Assembly: GCA_024742485.1 (NCBI GenBank) | Contig: JANSYK010000002.1 | Coordinates: forward strand, 1,116,001-1,180,000 | Reading direction: 5' to 3' | Source: Alphaproteobacteria bacterium | GTDB lineage: Bacteria; Pseudomonadota; Alphaproteobacteria; Rhizobiales; Rhizobiaceae | Length of the DNA stretch: 64,000 nucleotides | In this document: positions 8,733 through 18,485 of the stretch, piece by piece | Layout: each line of letters opens with the position of its first letter | How positions within the stretch are numbered: the first letter of the stretch is position 1 | Notes under the pieces: model-generated | What the model saw: the letters and a program-made list of their open reading frames with translations, nothing else | What the model was told of the DNA's origin: nothing | Database searches by the model: none | Translations under genes and position numbers: made by a program

Positions 8733-11700
8733 ATGAATAGATCGAGAACACCGAGGAACTGGCAGCAGAACCGGGAGACATCGTCCGTCGATGCGCTGAA
8801 CCGCTCAATAGCGGATTTGGAAGCCCGTATCGAAGGGCTCAACGCGCGTTCGCGCAGGCCCAATGTCCGCGCCGATTCCATGGGCACCGCCTCCGAAATG
8901 GTCATGCGCCAGCGGCTCCTGGAGCGCGAGCAGCGCGGCCGTCAGGCTCCACCACCGCCACCGCCACAACGGCCGCGCCGCGAAGCCGTGCCGCAACAGG
9001 CCGCCGCGACCCAAAGCGCCATGCGCGAAACCAGTGGCGCTATGCGCGACATTGCCGAAGCGCTTGTTTCATTGCGTGATGATCTGCGCCACGACATTTC
9101 CGAGAGCATGAGCAGGGAGTTCGGTTCGCTGCGCCGCGATGTCGATGAAATCAAGGCCCTGAGCGGGACCGCGGCCACACGTCCGGACGTGAGTCAGGAC
9201 CTGGCGCATCTGGCCGATCAACTCGAAATGCTCGAAACGCGTAGATCGGAAAGCCAGGGTTCTGCCCTCCAGGCAGAACTCGACGACTTGCGCGCCATGG
9301 TCAATGAACTGGCGCGTGAAGACTCCATGCGCAGACTTGAAACTCGTTGGGATGGATTCGAAGAGCAGATTTCCGGCATGGATCCTGCGTCGATTCGCGA
9401 GGATTTGATCACGCTGTCCTACCGGCTTGACGACATCAAATCCTCCATTGGCCAGCTGCCGTCGGCACTGCCGCTGAATGCACTTGAAGACAAGATCAAA
9501 ATGCTGGTGGCGGCGATTGACGCCATGTCCCGCCAGCCCGGTGCGTCCGACCCCGAAGTCGCGCGACAATTTGCCATGCTGGATGAGCGGCTGGATGAAA
9601 TCAGCCGCGCCATTGTTGCCACGAGCGTCTCTCAACCATCGGGTGTCGATGCGGCTGATATCCAGCGGCTCGAAAGTCGCCTGGATGCAGTTGTCGATCA
9701 TATCGGTCAGCTAAGCCAGGCAGATCAGAGCAATGAGCTTGCGCACCGAATTGAACTCCTGAGCTCCCGCGTTGAGGACATCGCCGGTGATCAGACTTAC
9801 GGGACCTTGATGGATCGTCTCGATGCCCTGTCGGATTCGCTGAACGAACAGCCATCATCGCCCGATCCGCATTTGATCGGTCAGCTTGAGGACATTTCCC
9901 GCAAGGTCGATTCGCTTGATCTTGATACGGTCAATCAGCACCTGGCCGATCAACTCAAATCCCTGTCGATGAGGATCGACCACGTCAATGGCGACCTTGT
10001 GGCCACCAATAGCAATCAGGACATGCTCTACGGTCGTCTTGAAAACCTGGCCGAACGGGTGGAGGAAAGCGTTGCGCAACAAGCCTCAATGACGCTTGCG
10101 CCGCTCGAGGCACGTCTCGCCGACATCGCTTCTCGGCTTGATGACAGCCAGTCGCAACTGGTCCCGAGCGATGATGCAATCCGCAATCTGGAAAGCCAGG
10201 TCGCGGGTCTCTCGCAGCTTCTAGCCAGTCCCGGTGTTGCCGGCGGAGCAAACGCCGAACTGGAACCACGCCTGGCCGCCGTCGAGGATCATTTGCTCAG
10301 CGGGCAGGGCGGCAACCAGGATCTGGTCATCGAAACCGCCCGGCAGGCGGCTGAAGCGGCGGTCGCGAATTTTCAGCAAAATGGCGGAACGGCTGCCGAT
10401 GTGTCGGCGATCGAGGCTCTTGTCGCCGATCTTCGGTCCCTGGAAGATCTCAGCCGCAAGAGTGAAGAACGCAATTCGCGCACCATCGACGCGGTGCACG
10501 ACACCCTGATGAAGATAGCCACCCGCCTGGAACGGCTGGAAGGGTCACCCGAAACGCACCGTGCGGATCCAGCCGGCGCCGAAATGATGGCTGCCGGGTC
10601 ACCGGATTATGCCGCCTCTTCCGATCCGGCTTTTTCCGACGATGCCATTTTGCCTGAAGGACGCGACGATTCGCCTGGGGAAACATCCAGAGACAAGCCT
10701 TTCCTCTCCGGTTTGGTGTCCCGCGTCAAAGGATCGAAGGGCAAGGCCCGCGCGGGCGACGTCGAAGCTGCGCGTCGTGACATTGACGCAGCGCCGTCCA
10801 TTGATCCGGTGGCTGACATCGACCCCGAAACTGCCAATATGCCGTTGGAACCAGGTTCTGGCGCACCCGACATCAAACGGATCATGGCAAAGGTGCGGGA
10901 AGCGCAGACGGAAGCACAGGATGACAATCCCTATGCGGAGGAAGCCGATCAGGCCCGCACCGACAAGGCGGACTTCATCGCCGCGGCACGTCGCGCCGCG
11001 CGAGCTGCCGCCACCGAGGCGGCCGATCTGGAACAGGCTGAAGAAGAGGATGCGAAACCCGGATCCCTGAAAGAAACCATCAGTCGCCGCCGCAGACCGC
11101 TGCTCCTGGCGGCGGGTGCGATCCTTCTGGCCGTTCTGTCCTATCCATTGATCTCCGGATATATGGGTGGTGGTCAGACGCCGACACAGACGGCAGCGCT
11201 CGAACAGTCGCAGGAACCCCAGTCACCGGCCGTTACCGAGCCCGTTGCCGGTACGGACAGCGATCTTCCGAATGTCCGTGTCTCCGAGACCGAAGTTGCA
11301 GATGATGGCGGAATTCTGGTCACCAGAAGCACCGAGGCAACGGTGACCGACAATCCGCCTCAGATGCTGTCGACCAGCAATGAGGTCCAGTCGAGCGCGA
11401 GTTTCGTGCCGCCGGATACGATGGCCGGCCAGACCAATCCTGCGCAGAGCGAACCGGCCGCACCGGACAACATGCAGGCATCGGTTACTCCGGATGCCGT
11501 CGATCCGGCACCGTCAGCCATGCCTGAATCGACACTGGCGACAACGACCATTGAAATGCCGCCCGAGGCGGCGGGCCCGCTGGTGCTGCGTGAAGCCGCC
11601 GCAAATGGCGATGGCCTCGCACTGTTCGAAATCGGCGCGCGCTACACTGAGGGTCGCGGTGTTTCTCCGGACCTACGTGAAGCCGCCAAATGGTATCAAT

Positions 11701-12407
11701 ACGCCGCCGACCTCGGATTTGCGCCGGCGCAGTACCGGCTGGCGAATTTCTACGAGAAGGGCACCGGCCTCGACCGTGACCTTGCAAAGGCCAAGACCTG
11801 GTATCAGATGGCTGCCGAGCAGGGCAATGCCAGCGCCATGCACAATCTGGCCGTGCTGTACGCGATGGGCGAAAATGGTGTCGGCGACTATGACTCGGCG
11901 GGAAGCTGGTTCACCAAGGCCGCCGACCTCGGTGTCAAGGACAGCCAGTTCAACCTGGCGATTCTCCACGCCCGCGGCAGCGGCGTGACACAGGATTTGG
12001 AAGAGTCCTATAAATGGTTCGCCATCGCTGCCCAGTCCGGCGACAAGGATGCGGCCAAGAAACGTGACGAAGTGGCCAATGCCCTTCGTCCCGAGCAGTT
12101 GGAAAGCGCACGGGCAAAGGTTGAACTGTGGAAGCCGGCCGCACTCGTCGAAAGTGCAAATTCAGTGAAGATCCCACCTGAATGGCGTGGTTCGGAAACC
12201 CGCACGGCGTCGGTCGACATGAAAAAGGCCGTGCGCAATATCCAGGCCATTTTGACCAAGAACGGTTTTGACACTGGCGGGGTCGACGGGATCATGGGCA
12301 ACAACACGATCAATGCCATCAAGGCCTTTCAGACGTCGGTTGGCCTTGAGCCCACGGGTGAGGTCAATGATGCCCTCGTCAAGGAGCTTCTGGCCCGCAA
12401 CAATTAG
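8733..12407 (+). CDS. podJ: PodJ-like polar localization factor (coiled coil, TM, Sel1, PG-binding)
   Basis: 1224-residue single-pass inner-membrane protein. Residues about 15-650 are low-hydrophobicity heptad-rich coiled coil with a Pro-rich patch near 72-80 (PPPPPPQRPRR). A predicted cytoplasmic acidic/basic linker leads to one membrane segment at about 788-808 after RRRR. The periplasmic part has a Pro/Ala-rich spacer, four Sel1-like repeats (about 955-1110; GARYTEGRGV, ANFYEKGTGL, AVLYAMGENGV, AILHARGSGV) and a C-terminal peptidoglycan-binding domain (about 1162-1224; GGVDGIMGNNTINAIKAFQ). This order matches PodJ of Caulobacter and Rhizobiales, which organises one cell pole. Long coiled coils diverge fast, so orthology rests on architecture. 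GGATAAG precedes the ATG. Confidence 0.8.
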   Translation: MNRSRTPRNWQQNRETSSVDALNRSIADLEARIEGLNARSRRPNVRADSMGTASEMVMRQRLLEREQRGRQAPPPPPPQRPRREAVPQQAAATQSAMRETSGAMRDIAEALVSLRDDLRHDISESMSREFGSLRRDVDEIKALSGTAATRPDVSQDLAHLADQLEMLETRRSESQGSALQAELDDLRAMVNELAREDSMRRLETRWDGFEEQISGMDPASIREDLITLSYRLDDIKSSIGQLPSALPLNALEDKIKMLVAAIDAMSRQPGASDPEVARQFAMLDERLDEISRAIVATSVSQPSGVDAADIQRLESRLDAVVDHIGQLSQADQSNELAHRIELLSSRVEDIAGDQTYGTLMDRLDALSDSLNEQPSSPDPHLIGQLEDISRKVDSLDLDTVNQHLADQLKSLSMRIDHVNGDLVATNSNQDMLYGRLENLAERVEESVAQQASMTLAPLEARLADIASRLDDSQSQLVPSDDAIRNLESQVAGLSQLLASPGVAGGANAELEPRLAAVEDHLLSGQGGNQDLVIETARQAAEAAVANFQQNGGTAADVSAIEALVADLRSLEDLSRKSEERNSRTIDAVHDTLMKIATRLERLEGSPETHRADPAGAEMMAAGSPDYAASSDPAFSDDAILPEGRDDSPGETSRDKPFLSGLVSRVKGSKGKARAGDVEAARRDIDAAPSIDPVADIDPETANMPLEPGSGAPDIKRIMAKVREAQTEAQDDNPYAEEADQARTDKADFIAAARRAARAAATEAADLEQAEEEDAKPGSLKETISRRRRPLLLAAGAILLAVLSYPLISGYMGGGQTPTQTAALEQSQEPQSPAVTEPVAGTDSDLPNVRVSETEVADDGGILVTRSTEATVTDNPPQMLSTSNEVQSSASFVPPDTMAGQTNPAQSEPAAPDNMQASVTPDAVDPAPSAMPESTLATTTIEMPPEAAGPLVLREAAANGDGLALFEIGARYTEGRGVSPDLREAAKWYQYAADLGFAPAQYRLANFYEKGTGLDRDLAKAKTWYQMAAEQGNASAMHNLAVLYAMGENGVGDYDSAGSWFTKAADLGVKDSQFNLAILHARGSGVTQDLEESYKWFAIAAQSGDKDAAKKRDEVANALRPEQLESARAKVELWKPAALVESANSVKIPPEWRGSETRTASVDMKKAVRNIQAILTKNGFDTGGVDGIMGNNTINAIKAFQTSVGLEPTGEVNDALVKELLARNN

Positions 12408-12434
12408 TCTGCCGTCGTAGATCCCTCAAACCCG

Positions 12435-12463
12435 AATGCCGCTCATGACCTGTGGGCGGCATT
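12435..12463 (+). terminator. stem-loop after podJ-like gene
   Basis: AATGCCGC (12435-12442) pairs perfectly with GCGGCATT (12456-12463) 28 bases past the podJ-like stop. Only a short T-rich stretch (TTGCATTT) follows, so it is a weak candidate terminator between this gene and the converging XRE-cupin regulator. Confidence 0.4.
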
Positions 12464-12550
12464 GCATTTCCAGCGTCCCTTGAGCAATCCAGGTTGGCTG
12501 GCGTCATCCCCATCGTCACCGGAGAATTGTCGCTGCAGACAGGTGCGGTA

Positions 12551-13144
12551 TCAGAGTTTTTTGGCCACGACACTGAGGAACGAGACTCGGTCGGTCAGCA
12601 GGTCGTCGAATCCGTTGGTGATGCGGGCATCGAAACTGATGGAATCGCCTTCTCCAAGTTCGAAGAGGTTTTCGCCACAGCGATATTTGGCGCGGCCTTC
12701 ATGGATGCGGACAAAGACAAATCCCTCGCCATTGTAAACCGGATGCTTCCGGTTCTCTCCTTTTTTCAAGGTCACAAATGCCACGGAAAAGTTCAGATCC
12801 TCGTCGCTGTGTTGCGCCAGGATACTGTAGGCATGGGTGTCCCCCGGCGTAATTCGGACCGTGTGCAGCCCCTTGTCGGCCCGAACCACATTGATATCAG
12901 TCGAGTTCAGCGTGCGTTCGAACAGGGAGATGATCGGGATCGACATTGCTTTGGCAAGCTGGTTCAGCGAAGAGAGCGAGGCCGAGGATTGGCCGTTCTC
13001 GATGCGCGATATCATCGCCGAGGAAATGCCGGAGATACGGCTGAGCTGCGCCAGGGTCAGCCCGTTCTTCTTTCGATAGCGTTTGACCGCCTGTCCAAGC
13101 GAGACATCAAGATTTCCTGCCTCGTCTGTTCCCGTTCCCAACAA
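12551..13144 (-). CDS. XRE-cupin transcriptional regulator
   Basis: 197 residues. An XRE helix-turn-helix occupies about 14-70 (VKRYRKKNGLTLAQLSRISG, then ISSAMISRIENGQSSASL) and a small cupin barrel about 110-195 (GENRKHPVYNGEGFVFV, ELGEGDSISFDA). This two-domain form is the PuuR/HipB-like group whose cupin senses a small molecule, often an amine or an amino acid. The start appears to be TTG 13144; the ribosome site is poor, and a later start would still keep the HTH. It follows the MttB-like operon on the same strand after a 216-base gap holding repeat copy B, so it is the best local candidate to control that operon. That link is inference. Confidence 0.9.
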   Translation of the reverse strand: MLGTGTDEAGNLDVSLGQAVKRYRKKNGLTLAQLSRISGISSAMISRIENGQSSASLSSLNQLAKAMSIPIISLFERTLNSTDINVVRADKGLHTVRITPGDTHAYSILAQHSDEDLNFSVAFVTLKKGENRKHPVYNGEGFVFVRIHEGRAKYRCGENLFELGEGDSISFDARITNGFDDLLTDRVSFLSVVAKKL

Positions 13145-13193
13145 AACCCACTCCCGGCCCGATCGGACCGTCCTGTTACGCGCTACAATCTAG

Positions 13194-13294
13194 AGCAATT
13201 CAGGTTTTGACGGAATCGGCAAAACCCGAATGCTGAAACAATTATCAAGGGCCGACACCGTTGTCCCGTTTCTGACAAAATGTGAAACGGACTG
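13194..13294 (+). repeat. dispersed two-hairpin repeat, copy B (degenerate)
   Basis: Second copy of the family. Hairpin 1 is clear: ATTCAGGTTTTG (13198-13209) against CAAAACCCGAAT (13220-13231), one mismatch. Hairpin 2 is decayed: CCGTT...CGTTT against AAA...AACGG at 13258-13291. The central GGGCCGACACCG is shared with copy A. It fills the gap between the MttB-like gene stop and the start of the XRE-cupin regulator, so it may also separate the operon from the regulator transcript. Confidence 0.8.
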
Positions 13295-13360
13295 AATAAG
13301 GTGTTACGCCGGCAATTGGAACATTCGCCGCAGCACGATGGCGCGATACGCTCCTTACCT

Positions 13361-14932
13361 TCAAGCGGCCGTCCTGGAAACGATCTCGCCTTTGCGCCGG
13401 TCGACATAGGCCCGCAATTCCTCATCGACCGCCTCGTCGAGTTTCGGCTCCTCATACTCGCGCAGCACCCGTTTCCAGATGGTGTTGGCCCGCTGCTCGG
13501 CATCCTCGCGCCCCTGCTCACTCCATGTTTCGTAGTTGCGATTATCGGTCAGGATCGGATGGTAAAAAGCCGTCTCATAGCGCTGCAGCGTGTGGCTGGA
13601 CCCAAAGAAGTGCCCGCCCGGGCCAACTTCGCGGATTGCGTCAAAGCCGATTGTATCTTCATTGACGGCAATCGGCTCCATGCTCTTCATCATCAACTGC
13701 AGCAATTCGGCATCCAGGATCAGCTTTTCAAACGAGCCTGAGAGGCCACCCTCCAGCCAGCCGGCTGAGGCAAACAGGATGTTGGCGTGACCGAGCACGG
13801 CAGCCCAAAGACACATCTCCGTCTCATAGGCGGCCTGCGCATCCACCTTGTTGGAACCGGTATTGAGAGATGAGCGAAACGGTAGACCGTAGCGCCGTGC
13901 CAACTGGCCGGATGCCCAGGTGGTTTTGGCAAAGACCGGAGTGCCAAAGATCGGAGAACCCGTGCGCATGTCGACATTGGTCAGATAGGACCCGTACACT
14001 ACAGGCGCCCCTCTGCGGGCAACCTGCGCCAACACGCATCCGGCCAACGCTTCGGCATTCTGCACGGTCAGGGCACCGGCTTCCGTCGCCGGGCTCATGG
14101 CACCGGCCATGGTAAAGGGGGCGATCACAAGCGGTTGGCCGACCCGTGCCATTTCGATAATGCCTTCCGACATGGCAAGATCGATCTGTAATGGCGAATT
14201 GGTGTTGATCGGTGCGGTCAGCACGGGCTTTTCGATCAGTTGTTCCGTGGTGTAGCCCATCATGATCTTTGCCATCTCGATGGCGTCGCAAGCACGTTCT
14301 CGGCCGTTGCTCCACGCCTTCCAAGTCTTGTCCGTCAGCTTGGCATGGGCGTAACCGACATCCAGATGCCGTGTTTCCGCCGGTAGGTCGAGCGGCTCGA
14401 AACCGCCGCCACCGGCCTGGTGGACAGCATTCAGGCTGTGAATGATTTTCACATAGTCGCACATTTCAGAGAAAGTGCCGGCCCGCCGGCCGCGATCAAG
14501 ATCATTGGCAAAGGGCGGGCACATGACAGACGAGAAGATGATCTTGCGGCCACCCATCGTCAGGTCGTATTTCGGATTGCGGGCATGCAGGCGGACCTGC
14601 GAAGGCGCCAGGGCCACCATTTCCATGACAAAGTCAGGATCGAAGCGAACCATCTCCGCGCTGTGATCGACCAGGCATCCAGCCTCCTCCATCAACCGCC
14701 GGGCGCGCGGATCCAGAATGCGGATGCCGATATCCTTCAACACACGCATGGACGCGTCATGGATGCGGTCCAGATCGTCAGGCGGCAAAATCTCGATCGG
14801 CGGATACGGATTTTCGAATTCCGACCACTCGATCTGATCCAGTTTCTGATCGGCATTGCGCCGCGCTCTTGCTCGTCCGGATTTTCGTGCCACCTTGCGT
14901 CTCGCTTTGTCTGTGTCGTTCAGGGGTCTCAT
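13361..14932 (-). CDS. trimethylamine methyltransferase (MttB) family protein, non-pyrrolysine
   Basis: 523-residue member of the MttB superfamily, TIM-barrel enzymes that move a methyl group from a quaternary or tertiary amine to a corrinoid protein. Recognisable stretches are HDASMRVLKDIGIRILDP near residue 60, GGRKIIFSSVMCPPF, GQPLVIAPFTMAGAMSPAT and the C-terminal IREVGPGGHFFGSSHTLQRY. It has a normal length without an internal amber codon, so it is the non-pyrrolysine type, whose known members act on glycine betaine, proline betaine or carnitine. No corrinoid protein or reactivase is in this operon. It heads away from an M29-like gene by 16 bases and is the last gene of the operon that starts with a peptide-type importer. 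Confidence 0.88.
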   Translation of the reverse strand: MRPLNDTDKARRKVARKSGRARARRNADQKLDQIEWSEFENPYPPIEILPPDDLDRIHDASMRVLKDIGIRILDPRARRLMEEAGCLVDHSAEMVRFDPDFVMEMVALAPSQVRLHARNPKYDLTMGGRKIIFSSVMCPPFANDLDRGRRAGTFSEMCDYVKIIHSLNAVHQAGGGGFEPLDLPAETRHLDVGYAHAKLTDKTWKAWSNGRERACDAIEMAKIMMGYTTEQLIEKPVLTAPINTNSPLQIDLAMSEGIIEMARVGQPLVIAPFTMAGAMSPATEAGALTVQNAEALAGCVLAQVARRGAPVVYGSYLTNVDMRTGSPIFGTPVFAKTTWASGQLARRYGLPFRSSLNTGSNKVDAQAAYETEMCLWAAVLGHANILFASAGWLEGGLSGSFEKLILDAELLQLMMKSMEPIAVNEDTIGFDAIREVGPGGHFFGSSHTLQRYETAFYHPILTDNRNYETWSEQGREDAEQRANTIWKRVLREYEEPKLDEAVDEELRAYVDRRKGEIVSRTAA

Positions 14933-14947
14933 CGCTGGCCGCTGAAA

Positions 14948-16039
14948 CTAGGGAATACCGATATCCTGACGGATCGGCAGGCTGGCCAATTGATGCGCAG
15001 AAAGGATCGTCTTGACTTCAGGGTCATCGACAAAGACGAAATTTCCATCGATCCAGATCGGCCTGCCATCGAATTCGGCGCTGGCATCGAAGAGGGTCCA
15101 GGCGATTTCGCCCGGGGCATAGGCGCCGCAGGTGTGAAAATGCAGATATCGCGGATTGGCGAACGCCACCTTGCCCCAGCGCTCCAGGTCTACCGTCGCC
15201 TCGACTGGATAGAAAGCACCCGGATTGATCCCGGCATGCCATGAGTGGACGATCCACGGATCGATCCCGAACTGTCGTCCCACCCGTTCTCCATGTGTCC
15301 GCATCCGGGCAATCTGCTCGGCCGGTCCCTTGAAATCGACGACGCGGCCATTTTCTATTTCGGCCAGCACAATCTCGGGCAAGAGCAGTTCGTCATCATC
15401 ATATTTCTGGTTGCCGGACGCCATCAGCCAGTGAGTGACGGCGACAACACCATTCGCAGTCTTGCAGGAAATGGGGCGTGGTGCACAAACCGGATAGCGG
15501 ATGACCGTAAAATCCTCCGCATCACCTGCAGCGATTTTGTCCAAATCCTGCGTGCCGCTGATATCCGTGCCCAATGGGCAGCAAATCCGCCAGGTTTCCG
15601 CGCGGTCGACGACCGCATCATAGGCCGTCTGGATCTCACGCATCACGCCATGCGGGATCGTGCAGGCCGGTCCGCCAAGAACAGACAGATCCAGTGCATA
15701 GCTCATGGTTACCGAGGCCTTGCCCGGAATGGTGTCGAAGCGCAACGTGTCGCCCAATCGGGCGTGAAACAAGACATGTGTGGCGGTTTCCAGCGCGTCG
15801 AGAACCGGTTTGGGTATATCCGACAGTCCCGCATGGTCGCCGACGGGGATGATGGTTGCCGCAATGCCGAGTTCCCCCGCAACATCGGCCACGCACACCG
15901 GCACCATGGCGTCATAGATGCCCAGTCCGGCATCTTCAGCAATGATCGCCAATGTATCACCGCTTCTTGCGCCGATGGCCTCGGTGATCAGCGACCGGGC
16001 GCCCTTGCGTGGGTCGGATTGCCAGTTTTCCTCTACCAT
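14948..16039 (-). CDS. M29 aminopeptidase/NicX-fold protein, function unknown
   Basis: 363 residues from ATG 16039, which shares its A with the TGA of the upstream ABC ATPase (GGAGG six bases before). The C-terminal region holds clustered histidines, HSWHAGINPG (about 263) and RYLHFHTCGAYAPGE (about 300), followed by EFDGRPIWIDGNF. This arrangement resembles M29 aminopeptidases and the Fe-dependent 2,5-dihydroxypyridine dioxygenase NicX, which share a fold. No secretion signal, so cytosolic. Its place between an MttB-family methyltransferase and the ABC transporter suggests action on the imported compound. Family assignment is tentative: I am fairly sure it is a metal enzyme of this fold and unsure of the reaction. 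Confidence 0.65.
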   Translation of the reverse strand: MVEENWQSDPRKGARSLITEAIGARSGDTLAIIAEDAGLGIYDAMVPVCVADVAGELGIAATIIPVGDHAGLSDIPKPVLDALETATHVLFHARLGDTLRFDTIPGKASVTMSYALDLSVLGGPACTIPHGVMREIQTAYDAVVDRAETWRICCPLGTDISGTQDLDKIAAGDAEDFTVIRYPVCAPRPISCKTANGVVAVTHWLMASGNQKYDDDELLLPEIVLAEIENGRVVDFKGPAEQIARMRTHGERVGRQFGIDPWIVHSWHAGINPGAFYPVEATVDLERWGKVAFANPRYLHFHTCGAYAPGEIAWTLFDASAEFDGRPIWIDGNFVFVDDPEVKTILSAHQLASLPIRQDIGIP

Positions 16040-17664
16040 CACTGCCCTCCCGCCGCCATCTTTCGCTCCGATATCGCCCGCTCCAGCCAGCCTTCGGAGA
16101 TTTCCGGTGTCGACGAAATCAGCAGGTGCGTGTAGTCGGCAAATGGCGGAGAGAAGACCGCTTCCTTGCGGCCCTGTTCGCTGATCCGGCCGTGCTGCAT
16201 GACCACCACATCATCGGCGATGGCCCGCACCATGCCCATATCGTGAGTAATGAAGATGTAGGATACGCCAAGCTGTTCCTGCAGGCGCATCAGCAGATCA
16301 AGGATCCCGTCCGCCACCAGCGGATCGAGCGCCGATGTCACCTCGTCGCAGATGATCAGTTCAGGATCGGCCGCGAGCGCCCGGGCAATACAGACCCTCT
16401 GCTTCTGACCTCCGGAGAGCTGACCCGGATACCGGTCGATCAGTTCCGGAGACAGATCCACCAGGTCCAGCAATTCGGCGGCGCGGGATCGGGCGGCGGA
16501 TCTGGAGAGGCTTCGAAACACCTGTGCGGCCCGGCCGATGATCTCGCTGATTGTCTGGCGCGGGTTCATGGCCACATCGGGCAGCTGATAGACCATTTGC
16601 AGGTTCCGGCGCTGGTCGGCGGAGCGTCCTGCAAGTCCGGGAGAAAGCGTTTCACCCTTGAACGCGACGGAGCCTTGGCTTGGCTGCAACAGGCCCATGA
16701 TCAGCCGCGCCAGCGTTGATTTCCCGCTGCCCGATTCCCCGACAATGGCCAGATTGCTTCCCTGACGAAGGTTGACGCTGATATCATGCAGGATCGTTGC
16801 ATTGCCATAGCCGGCCGTCACATCGCGCACGGAAAGAATCGGCTCCAGGTGATTTTTCGACGGCACATGCTGCTGTCTGCTGCGAGCCTTCAGCAACTCC
16901 CTGGTATAGGATTGCGTCGGATTGTTCAGCAGGTCATGAGTCGGCTGTTCCTCGACCTCTTCGCCGTGGCGCAGCACCTTGATCCGGTCGGAGATCTGCG
17001 CAACCACCGCGATGTCATGCGTGATGTAGATGGCTGCGGTTTTCAAGTCGCGAATGACGGCCTTGATGATCGCCAGAACATCGATCTGGGTGGTCACGTC
17101 CAGCGCCGTTGTTGGTTCGTCGAATACGATCAGGTCAGGCTCGCCGATCAGCGCCATGGCGGTCATGGCCCGTTGCAACTGTCCGCCCGAAACCTCGTGC
17201 GGATAACGGTCGCCGAAATGCTCCGGATCAGGCAGTTTCATCCGGTCAAACAGGTCGATCGCCTTGGACCGAACATCGCTGTTGCTCAGGTCGTGATGAA
17301 TGCGGGTGACCTCCAGCACCTGCTGCATCAGCTTGTGTGCCGGATTGAAGGCAGCTGCTGCGCTTTGCGCCACATAGGACGTTTTGCGGCCGCGCAAATG
17401 GCGCAGACCCTCATCGCCGGCGGAACGAAGTTCCTGCCCTTCCAGATAAATCTCACCACCGGACAGGACCAGGCCGCGCCGGGCATAACCCATGGCGGCA
17501 AGGCCGAGCGTTGATTTGCCGGCGCCTGACTCGCCGATCAGCCCGACGACTTCACCGCGATGGACGGTGAGATCCACGCCCTTGAGAATATCCAGCTGCG
17601 CCTTGTTCCGCGCCGGCTCCGTCGAAATGCGCAAGCCGCGTATATCCAGCAGGGGTGCGCTCAT
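16039..17664 (-). CDS. peptide-type ABC transporter, fused DppD-DppF ATPase
   Basis: 541 residues holding two complete nucleotide-binding domains. Domain 1 has Walker A GESGAGKSTLG (about 42), signature VSGGQLQRAM and Walker B LIVFDEPTTALD. Domain 2 has GESGSGKSTLAR (about 313), LSGGQKQRVCIA and LIICDEVTSALD. This fusion is common in alphaproteobacterial peptide/nickel/opine importers and powers uptake from the periplasm. The gene overlaps the upstream permease by 4 bases and the downstream M29-like start by one base, so it is translationally coupled within the operon. Confidence 0.95.
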   Translation of the reverse strand: MSAPLLDIRGLRISTEPARNKAQLDILKGVDLTVHRGEVVGLIGESGAGKSTLGLAAMGYARRGLVLSGGEIYLEGQELRSAGDEGLRHLRGRKTSYVAQSAAAAFNPAHKLMQQVLEVTRIHHDLSNSDVRSKAIDLFDRMKLPDPEHFGDRYPHEVSGGQLQRAMTAMALIGEPDLIVFDEPTTALDVTTQIDVLAIIKAVIRDLKTAAIYITHDIAVVAQISDRIKVLRHGEEVEEQPTHDLLNNPTQSYTRELLKARSRQQHVPSKNHLEPILSVRDVTAGYGNATILHDISVNLRQGSNLAIVGESGSGKSTLARLIMGLLQPSQGSVAFKGETLSPGLAGRSADQRRNLQMVYQLPDVAMNPRQTISEIIGRAAQVFRSLSRSAARSRAAELLDLVDLSPELIDRYPGQLSGGQKQRVCIARALAADPELIICDEVTSALDPLVADGILDLLMRLQEQLGVSYIFITHDMGMVRAIADDVVVMQHGRISEQGRKEAVFSPPFADYTHLLISSTPEISEGWLERAISERKMAAGGQ

Positions 17665-18485
17665 TTGTGCCGGTCCCGTCTCGCATTGTGGCGCAGCAGA
17701 CCGTCCACCACCAGATTGACACCGATTGCCAGAAACGCCAGGGCCAATGCCGGCAGGATCGGCGCAGCCCGGCCGAAAGTGATTGCCAGCGCGTTTTCCT
17801 TCACCATGCCGCCGAGATCCGCATTCGGGGGCTGAATGCCCAGTCCCAGAAAGGAAAGCGACGAAATGAGGATGGCTGCATAGACAAAGCGCAGGCCGAA
17901 TTCGGTAACCAGTGTCGGCGCGACATTGGGCAGGATTTCCTTGAACAGGAACCAGCGCATGCTCTCGCCGCGCAGCCGCGCGATTTCAATATATTCCATC
18001 GCGGCAACATCCGCCGCGACGGCGCGGGTCAGCCGAAACACGATGGTCGATGCCAAAACCGACATCATCGCGATCAGCGCCGGAATGGATGTGCCGATCG
18101 CTGAAAGGACAATCAGCGCAAGGATCAGCCCGGGAAAGGCCATCACTGCGTCCACGGCGCGGGTCACGATCAGGTCGAACCAGCCGCCTATTACAGCAGC
18201 AGCGATGCCCAACGGGCAGCCAATCGCAAAGGCGCCGCAGGTCGCAATCAGCGAGACGATCACCGTCATCCGGCCACCGGTGAGGATGCGCACCAGCAAG
18301 TCACGACCGATGTAATCCGTGCCGAGCCAGTTGGCGGCGCTTGGCGGCGCCCACACACCGCCGACGATCTCGACCTCGGAATAGGGAGACAGCACGGGCC
18401 CGAAGATGACCGCCGCCAGGAAAAACACGACGATCGCCAGGCCGATTTTCGCGCCGATATCGAAATCCCGTATCATGGCGATCAT
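17661..18485 (-). CDS. peptide-type ABC transporter permease, DppC-like
   Basis: 274 residues with five to six membrane segments. The inner-membrane permease signature is seen as MEYIEIARLRGESMRWFLFKEILPN (shown in part: YIEIARLRGES and ILPNVAPTLVT), the EAA loop that docks the ATPase. The N-terminal short cytoplasmic stretch before the first helix and the WLGTDYIGRDLLVR segment are typical of the DppC/OppC subfamily. It overlaps by 4 bases with both neighbours, the DppB-like permease upstream and the ATPase downstream. Confidence 0.95.
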   Translation of the reverse strand: MIAMIRDFDIGAKIGLAIVVFFLAAVIFGPVLSPYSEVEIVGGVWAPPSAANWLGTDYIGRDLLVRILTGGRMTVIVSLIATCGAFAIGCPLGIAAAVIGGWFDLIVTRAVDAVMAFPGLILALIVLSAIGTSIPALIAMMSVLASTIVFRLTRAVAADVAAMEYIEIARLRGESMRWFLFKEILPNVAPTLVTEFGLRFVYAAILISSLSFLGLGIQPPNADLGGMVKENALAITFGRAAPILPALALAFLAIGVNLVVDGLLRHNARRDRHK

